Shown here piece after piece: positions 58,034-64,000 of a DNA stretch of 64,000 nt (positions are counted from its first letter, which is position 1; every line of letters begins with the position of its first letter). Where the stretch lies: the NCBI GenBank assembly GCA_003313425.1, contig NHZP01000020.1, forward strand, positions 1 through 64,000, written 5' to 3'. Position numbers and translations under genes: made by a program. The notes below the pieces were generated by a model. The model was not told the origin of the DNA. It saw only the letters and a list, made by a program, of their open reading frames with translations, and did not search any database. This DNA comes from Pseudopyrenochaeta lycopersici. Lineage: Eukaryota > Ascomycota > Dothideomycetes > Pleosporales > Pseudopyrenochaetaceae.

Positions 58034-61000
58034 ATGTTTACCACCTTCACCGGCAATACAAGGAGGCCGCGGCAGGTTAACCTCGGCGGTAGAAAAACGA
58101 ATCCGTTCGGTACTGCAGGCGGCGCCGGATCACAAGCCGCCCTCGACCGAGCACAGCAAGAGCGAGCGCAGAGGCAGCGAGAACGAGACATACTGAATGC
58201 GGCCAAGCGTATACAGCGAGTATGGCGGGGATATGCGAGCAGGAAGAGGGTCGCCGATGAGCTACGGCGGGCATGGGATGTTGTCGAGGCTTCAGCAGGC
58301 GCCCCGAGGATTGTGGCGTACAGCTCAGAAGAAGAGGCTTTTGCCCAGCTACAGCGGCTGCTGCGTTTTGCTTCTTCGCGGAGGGAGGATGATGTGAGGC
58401 GTATACGGCACTATGGCGTCCGACAAATGGAGACGGCACCAAGACTGGGTATCGTGACGTGCGGGCCGTGGCCAGCGGCATATCTGAAGTTGGAGACGAT
58501 ACTCCTGGTGACATTAGAACGGCTATCTCAAGCTCCTGATTTTTCTTGGGAGCACATTGGACAACTTCTTCCCCTCCTCCGCTTTGTTGTTGACCAGATA
58601 CCTACCGAGACGTCCCAGGAGGCCCAACAGTTCTTCACCATTCTTGCACTTCTGGTATCAACACTTGATTCTTCTCTCAAAGCACTAGATACAGCCAACT
58701 CGGACGCATGGCATCTTCTACTCGCAACCATCACCTCGCCCTTGACGCACATCACGAACTACACCCTAAATGCCTATGAAGCTTTCAGCTACGCCTTCCT
58801 CACCCTCCCACTATTTGGCTCCGATTTGACGACGCCACTGGTACGAAATTTCCGAGACTGGCTCGCCGACTCAATCAATTATAAGTTTCTCGCAAGCGCG
58901 CTGGCTACACTACTCACGGGCTTGGGCCTTCAGGCATACCACCAGCTCAAGGAGCCGAGCAGCCGGTTGCGGATGCTTGGCTCCTTCATTTACTTCCATC
59001 GCTACGCTCACAACTTTGATTCCCCCGAGGCATACGCCGTGCACAAAGACTTTGTGACAGTCGTCTCGTCGCTACTCAACTCACTGCCAGTCAATATTAT
59101 TGACAGTACACACCCTATCAGTGATGTATCGGAGACTGTTGGCGTCGACCAACCATGTGATGCCACCACAGACTTCGTGAGGGAGCAACTCCTTTCTTTG
59201 GTTCATCAAGAAGGAATCGGAAGCTTATTAGCCGGGTCGCTGCATTCGTCGAACGCTACGGATGACGAGAAAATCGAAGAAGCGAGACAGCTAGCGAACT
59301 ATGCTTTGGCACTACTCCGCTTCTTCCCAAAACGAGGCGATGAAATACGCATGTGGCTCTACATTGGTCCCACAGGCACGCCTTCTGGCCTTGGAGCACG
59401 AAAGTCGCCTGCGATAAAATACTTCTGGGAGGCATCAAAACGCTCATCTGTGTTTACGACAATCTCCAAGGACTCACGCGCAGCTATTGGTCTTCTTAAG
59501 CCAAGGATTGCAGGTCCCAATGGTTCTGATCACCCGAAAACATCAGGGCTGACGTCATACAACTTTTGGCAGCCGGCGCAACAAAACGTTGATCGCGACG
59601 CTATTGTGACTGACGAGTGGCGGGTAATTCTGGTTTTCTTAGAACTGTATACATTTGTTCTGAAGGTAACAGACGATGAAGAGTTCTTTTCTGCTGGCCA
59701 ACAGGACGTGTACTCTAGTCAGATCCGCGACAACGGCTTGCTTTTGAGCGAAGTGAAAGACTTGACAACTTTTCTCAAGAATCTGGGTTTCACGCTGTAT
59801 TTCAATGCAGTTGAAATTGCTGTGGCAGAAGAAGGTGCTATCAATAGCAACATGAGCTTCAATTATTTCAACCCAACAGCGGCCGATAGTCAAGCCCAAA
59901 AACAGCCCGCGGAACCTTCCATTGGCGGCATTGCGGGCTTAAAGATTGACTATGTCAAAGGTCTGGTCACAGGACTCCTCCGCATGGTCTATGAACGAGA
60001 CTCTCGGCGCACATTCTTGCCTTCTGATCACTGGCTTATGACCTCACGATTCGACATGATTGGCTTTATTCCTGCCGTCGTTGAAGAGGAAGAATCACGA
60101 CATAAGATTCAGGAAGAAGATGCAGATGATATGGAAGTCGAGGAAGATGAATTTGATGACACACCCCAACTCATTGGCACTAGTAGAATTCAACAGCAGC
60201 GCCGATTGGAGAGGTTGCAGCGACAGCAGCGTAAAGCTTCAAGAAGAAGATACTTGCAAGCTGTTGCACCGCGCTTGGAGATCCTGCAGAATATGCCATT
60301 CTTCATTCCCTTCGCCACACGAGTGCAGATTTTCCGCGAGTTTGTACATCTAGATATGACCAAACGGAGAGGCAGCTCTGATCCAGAGGCTTGGCGGTTC
60401 AGAGTCATGCAACGGCCCGATGCTGGCCGCCAATTCGAAAGGCATGCGGCTAAGATTAGGAGAGAACATGAGTTTGAGGATGCGTTTGAACAGTTCTTTT
60501 CGCTAGGTCAAGGTCTCAAGGAGCCAATTCAGATCACCTTTATGGATCAGTTTGGTGCTCCAGAAGCGGGTATCGATGGTGGCGGCGTCACAAAGGAGTT
60601 TCTTACTAGCGTTACTAACCGAGCTTTCATGCCAACTGATTCCATCGATATGTTCATTGAGAACGATCAACATCTCCTATATCCAAATCCGGTAGCTGTC
60701 GAAGAGTACAAGGTGGCATTGACGCAGGCTGGGCTCCTTGACAATTCGCCGGAACTCCGTCTTCAGATTTCTGAGCTCCTTCAGCGCTTTGAGTTTCTTG
60801 GGCGCATCATTGGAAAGTGTCTGTACGAAGGTATTCTCGTCGACGTAAACTTCGCTCCGTTCTTCCTTCGCAAGTGGGCTCTCACAGGTGGTGCAGCGTC
60901 TGCGCCCAACGAGTCTAGCTATCGTCCCACATTGAACGATCTTCGCGATTTGGACGAAGAGCTCTATCAGGGCCTACACAAACTCAAAACACACCCGGGG

Positions 61001-61660
61001 GATGTTGAGGACTTCTCACTCAACTTCACCGTGACAGACACCGTTGCCATAGATCACACCACTGAGCCCAAGAAGACCAAAGCTATCACCAAGGAACTGA
61101 TGCCTGATGGCGCAAACGTCCCGGTCACAAATCAGAATCGCCTTATCTACATCAGCTACATGGCACGCCATCGTCTTCAACACCAGCCCTTTCTTCAAAC
61201 CAGTGCCTTCCTTCGCGGTCTCAGCACCATGATTCAACCCTCTTGGCTTTCTATGTTTAATCAGTCCGAGCTACAGACTCTTATCAGCGGGACGCGCACA
61301 TCAATTGATGTCGAAGATCTACGCCGCAATACCATGTATGGCGGCACGTATGTCATCGGTGATGACGGGCTCGAGCACCCTACAATCAAGCTATTCTGGA
61401 GGATTTTGAAGAAAATGTCAGATGACGAGCGGCGCGCTGTCCTTAAATTTGTAACGAGTACGCCTCGCGCGCCACTTCTGGGTTTCAGCACACTGAACCC
61501 GAGGTTCAGCATTAGGGATGCTGGTAGTGATCAAGAACGATTGCCCAGCACAAGTACCTGCGTCAACTTGCTCAAGCTGCCGATGTACAGAGACGAGAAT
61601 GTGCTGAAGGAAAAGCTGCTATACAGTGTCTTTTCTGGTGCTGGCTTTGATCTAAGCTGA
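58034..61660 (+). CDS. hul5: HECT-type E3 ubiquitin ligase, Hul5/UBE3C family
   Basis: A single exon of 1208 codons. The start is the first ATG, with A at -3, and the N-terminus (MFTTFTGNTRRPRQVNLGG) is the conserved beginning of the Hul5/UBE3C family. An IQ motif lies at residues 56-75 (AAKRIQRVWRGYASRKRV). A long helical middle part follows, then an acidic stretch at about 683-712 (DADDMEVEEDEFDD). The HECT domain runs from about 814 to 1208 (FMDQFGAPEAGIDGGGVTKE). The catalytic cysteine is Cys1176 in LPSTSTCVNLLKLP, codon at 61559-61561, followed by the usual hydrophobic C-terminal tail ending in DLS. All key residues are present, so the protein should be active. Yeast Hul5 is a proteasome-associated ligase that extends ubiquitin chains and acts on misfolded proteins; the same role is inferred. 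Codon use is normal and there is no RIP damage, although the gene lies 2.2 kb from the transposon block. It is longer than yeast Hul5 (910 residues). Confidence 0.93.
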   Translation: MFTTFTGNTRRPRQVNLGGRKTNPFGTAGGAGSQAALDRAQQERAQRQRERDILNAAKRIQRVWRGYASRKRVADELRRAWDVVEASAGAPRIVAYSSEEEAFAQLQRLLRFASSRREDDVRRIRHYGVRQMETAPRLGIVTCGPWPAAYLKLETILLVTLERLSQAPDFSWEHIGQLLPLLRFVVDQIPTETSQEAQQFFTILALLVSTLDSSLKALDTANSDAWHLLLATITSPLTHITNYTLNAYEAFSYAFLTLPLFGSDLTTPLVRNFRDWLADSINYKFLASALATLLTGLGLQAYHQLKEPSSRLRMLGSFIYFHRYAHNFDSPEAYAVHKDFVTVVSSLLNSLPVNIIDSTHPISDVSETVGVDQPCDATTDFVREQLLSLVHQEGIGSLLAGSLHSSNATDDEKIEEARQLANYALALLRFFPKRGDEIRMWLYIGPTGTPSGLGARKSPAIKYFWEASKRSSVFTTISKDSRAAIGLLKPRIAGPNGSDHPKTSGLTSYNFWQPAQQNVDRDAIVTDEWRVILVFLELYTFVLKVTDDEEFFSAGQQDVYSSQIRDNGLLLSEVKDLTTFLKNLGFTLYFNAVEIAVAEEGAINSNMSFNYFNPTAADSQAQKQPAEPSIGGIAGLKIDYVKGLVTGLLRMVYERDSRRTFLPSDHWLMTSRFDMIGFIPAVVEEEESRHKIQEEDADDMEVEEDEFDDTPQLIGTSRIQQQRRLERLQRQQRKASRRRYLQAVAPRLEILQNMPFFIPFATRVQIFREFVHLDMTKRRGSSDPEAWRFRVMQRPDAGRQFERHAAKIRREHEFEDAFEQFFSLGQGLKEPIQITFMDQFGAPEAGIDGGGVTKEFLTSVTNRAFMPTDSIDMFIENDQHLLYPNPVAVEEYKVALTQAGLLDNSPELRLQISELLQRFEFLGRIIGKCLYEGILVDVNFAPFFLRKWALTGGAASAPNESSYRPTLNDLRDLDEELYQGLHKLKTHPGDVEDFSLNFTVTDTVAIDHTTEPKKTKAITKELMPDGANVPVTNQNRLIYISYMARHRLQHQPFLQTSAFLRGLSTMIQPSWLSMFNQSELQTLISGTRTSIDVEDLRRNTMYGGTYVIGDDGLEHPTIKLFWRILKKMSDDERRAVLKFVTSTPRAPLLGFSTLNPRFSIRDAGSDQERLPSTSTCVNLLKLPMYRDENVLKEKLLYSVFSGAGFDLS

Positions 61661-64000
61661 TGCTTCGTCAACGTTGACGGCCAAATGAAAGGCCAAAGGG
61701 GTTGTTGTGATGCCGTGTAGTGACAATGATCGCGCCTCACTTGGAAGTATATTGGAACAAGCAAACTGCATAGCGTGGACTTTTAGGAGTATTAGTATAT
61801 GTTTGTACACATAATGCAATCAACATGTTTTTCTACATTCCAAGGCGCAGAGCTGTTTGGCCGCTACCCTGCTTAATTTTCAGGCCTTTCTCTTGTCACC
61901 CAAGCTGTGGCGCAGCTTGAATCAACAGCTTATGCACCAGGCCAATGCCCGTTTAGGCTGGATGACTTTGTCTGTGCTTAGCCTGCAGCTTCCCAACACT
62001 TCAACCTACGCAAAAGCCTTCGAGTCAGATGGATTCGATCAAGAAACTCGCATCCGCACTTGCGATTGCGAGACATTGGGACTCTTTGGTAATTTAAATG
62101 AGTATGACTGTCTCATATCCCACATTCAGGGTATTATTGGCTCATTTGCTACGGTTGCTGGGTCCCAGAAGTCTGCATATATGCTTGGTTATTCGCACCT
62201 GCACCCCTAATTCGAGTTCAGATTTCGATCATGTCACTTTAGCCTTATATGGCAATTATGAAATTCATATCATTTCTCTTGAAAAACAGGCTGCTTCTAA
62301 GGCTACTTTTGACCTTCACAGTCTCTAGGCAATAATCTTCGGGAGAGCAAGCCCTCAATGCCCAATTGAACACTCTTCATGGTTTTCGTTGGTTGTTCTT
62401 TTCTTTCCTGAAATATTTAGGAAATTTTTGCTAATCATATCATGGATCCTCCTCGACACTAAGCCTTTGGACATATAATTCTGCTTTAATTGTTCCTCTT
62501 GGTAAACTTGCTTCCTAGATACAAGCTTCTTCATATAATCTAGTATCTTGGACAAGTGGGCCTTTTTTTAATAGTATGAGACTATCTCTAACTTTCTTCA
62601 ATCCGGATTTTGTACTTTCTCGCGGACCACCGCACGCCATAAGCCCCTCGGAACCTTTAGAAGATTATGCTTAGATCTTGGGACTAGACCCCGTAGCTTC
62701 ACACAACTTTGCCAATGCACCCTTCTAGGTATCATCATTGTGCAGAAGACATGAGAATATTGTCTTTGCAAGGACCAACAACACTGAAATCGAAAATTGT
62801 TGGGAGTTTCGATGCTACCAACAAGAATCGTACTGTTTGCACCAGCTGTTGTCATTGTCCGTGTGGCTCTATGACGACACAGGCAAAGACCCCAAGATTC
62901 AATTGAGAAATCAAGTCATGGCAGGATTGTTACTTGATCACTGAGTTCGCGGTGGGTGGTGGAGGGCATGGTGCGAATACGATGAGGGTTACGGAGGGGA
63001 TTGGCAAGACATATGGTTTTATGAATCATTCATATGAGACGTAGATGGAGAAGCTGGGTAGAAAAATGACTGGCATCATGTATGCTCTACATCAAATAAG
63101 AACCAGAACTCCATCTTGATGGCACAATGTAAAGGGGACCCACAGGAGATGCCGACAACGCTATGCATTCGCCCTGAATTGATGATTAGGCTCCTTGGGC
63201 TAACATGAACCAAACTTTGATCAGCTGCGTTTCACCTATTTGGGAATTTCTAGAATGCTTCATAAACAATAATGTAGGTTTCTTCCACGCATTCGGGATG
63301 TATAAACATATGGCTAAGCAAGTGTGAACCATCTGGAGTAAGCAAATTTGCAAGTCAAAGAGTAATCATTACCAACAGGGAAGACAGAATAAGAAACTGT
63401 ACGTATAATTAAAATAGACGGGTTATCAAGTATATACTATTTAAAAATGGCAAGGTGTTCAAAGTACGATGTGTCGAAGCTGCGAGGTTCTCAAATGTTT
63501 GTAGTGAGGCTCATATGTTCGTTACACTTACTGCTCATGATGCGTTATTATTGGGTCAGTGCCCGGTCTATGGTTATTAAAAATACTGTATCAATTCACC
63601 TTTCCAGTCACACTCGGCATAACCGACCTTGTGCACAATGATTGGTTCTGGGAGACGTTCACACTCCTCGGAAGGCAGATTGGCACTTTACATCGGCAAA
63701 TAACTCTATAGTTGGCATTATCGATTGCCTACTTACACAAAACTAATACCCTCTCCCCTCTCCCAACAAAAGTCTTTCAGTCTTGGGCTTTTGTAATTCG
63801 ACTGGTACGTGTGGCATCGCAAGTGGTCAACCCATAATGTGTCCCCTACAGTCGTGCGAGGATATCCAAAAGTCGAATACGAAATTAACCCATATGGTAA
63901 TCTCTAACATGTAAAGTGGCCTGCATGGTGACTGATTTGAAACTTATTTGCTGTGCTACGCAACTGAGTTCTCCTTTGGGATCAGCCCACAAAGTTCCAG
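61661..64000. other. Region downstream of HECT gene, no gene supported
   Basis: Composition is normal and all frames are short. Candidates such as 62598-62855 (minus strand, 85 codons from ATG) and 63447-63641 (plus strand, 64 codons) have no recognisable features. No tRNA-like or transposon-like sequence is seen. Part of the 3' untranslated region of the HECT gene must lie at the start. Confidence 0.5.

Noticed and set aside
61857..62210. Plus-strand frame of 117 codons after the HECT gene
   Set aside because: It begins with TTG, which is not a credible start in a fungal nuclear gene, and has no recognisable motif.
62355..62855. Two minus-strand frames (62355-62555 and 62598-62855) that might be exons of one gene
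   Set aside because: The first lacks an ATG, and I could not find a convincing intron joining them or any family signature.

Overview
The window comes from a filamentous ascomycete (Pezizomycotina) with a two-part genome. About 55.9 kb is AT-rich and made of nested transposons. A sharp step at position 55877 leads into about 8 kb of normal composition holding one intact gene. The AT-rich part carries the mark of repeat-induced point mutation (RIP): CpA and TpG are nearly gone and TpA is in great excess while CpG persists, and almost every coding stretch is cut by TAG or TAA stops but very rarely by TGA. No species is assigned.

Layout, by nesting. (1) Gypsy element D (596 to 26801, its 5' end off the window) is interrupted by the end of a hAT element (1-595), by Gypsy element E (2345-24294, TSD TTAG) and by a second hAT element (24657-26375). 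E is interrupted by Gypsy element A (4651-14328, TSD CTAAG), which holds a pogo/Fot1-type DNA transposon (10823-13461, TSD TA), and by a solo LTR (17989-18456, TSD CTAT). (2) A gag-like remnant on the minus strand (27250-28643 continuing at 39092) is split by a third hAT element (28644-39091, TSD AATAGGCT). That element is split by Gypsy element B (30066-38161, TSD ATAGA), whose 3' LTR is split by a fourth, 1051-bp hAT element (30141-31191, TSD GAGTGAGG). (3) Gypsy element G (39765-55877, minus strand, TSD CTATG) is split by H (44956-52975, plus strand, TSD AGTAG), a member of the same family in opposite orientation.

With their insertions removed, A and B are each exactly 7037 bp. Three insertion sites can be checked against uninterrupted copies inside the window. 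All five Gypsy reverse transcriptases present have lost the second catalytic aspartate. In every complete Gypsy element the outer edges of the LTRs are less mutated than the inner edges. The hAT elements share an unrecognised second reading frame next to one end. E carries about 3.5 kb of former coding sequence beyond its integrase.

From 55878 onward the sequence is normal. The one supported gene (58034-61660) is an intronless HECT E3 ubiquitin ligase of the Hul5/UBE3C type with an IQ motif and an intact catalytic cysteine. It lies 2.2 kb from the transposon block and shows no RIP damage. The flanking 55878-58033 and 61661-64000 hold no gene I can support, apart from a 66-bp hAT end remnant at 56140-56205.
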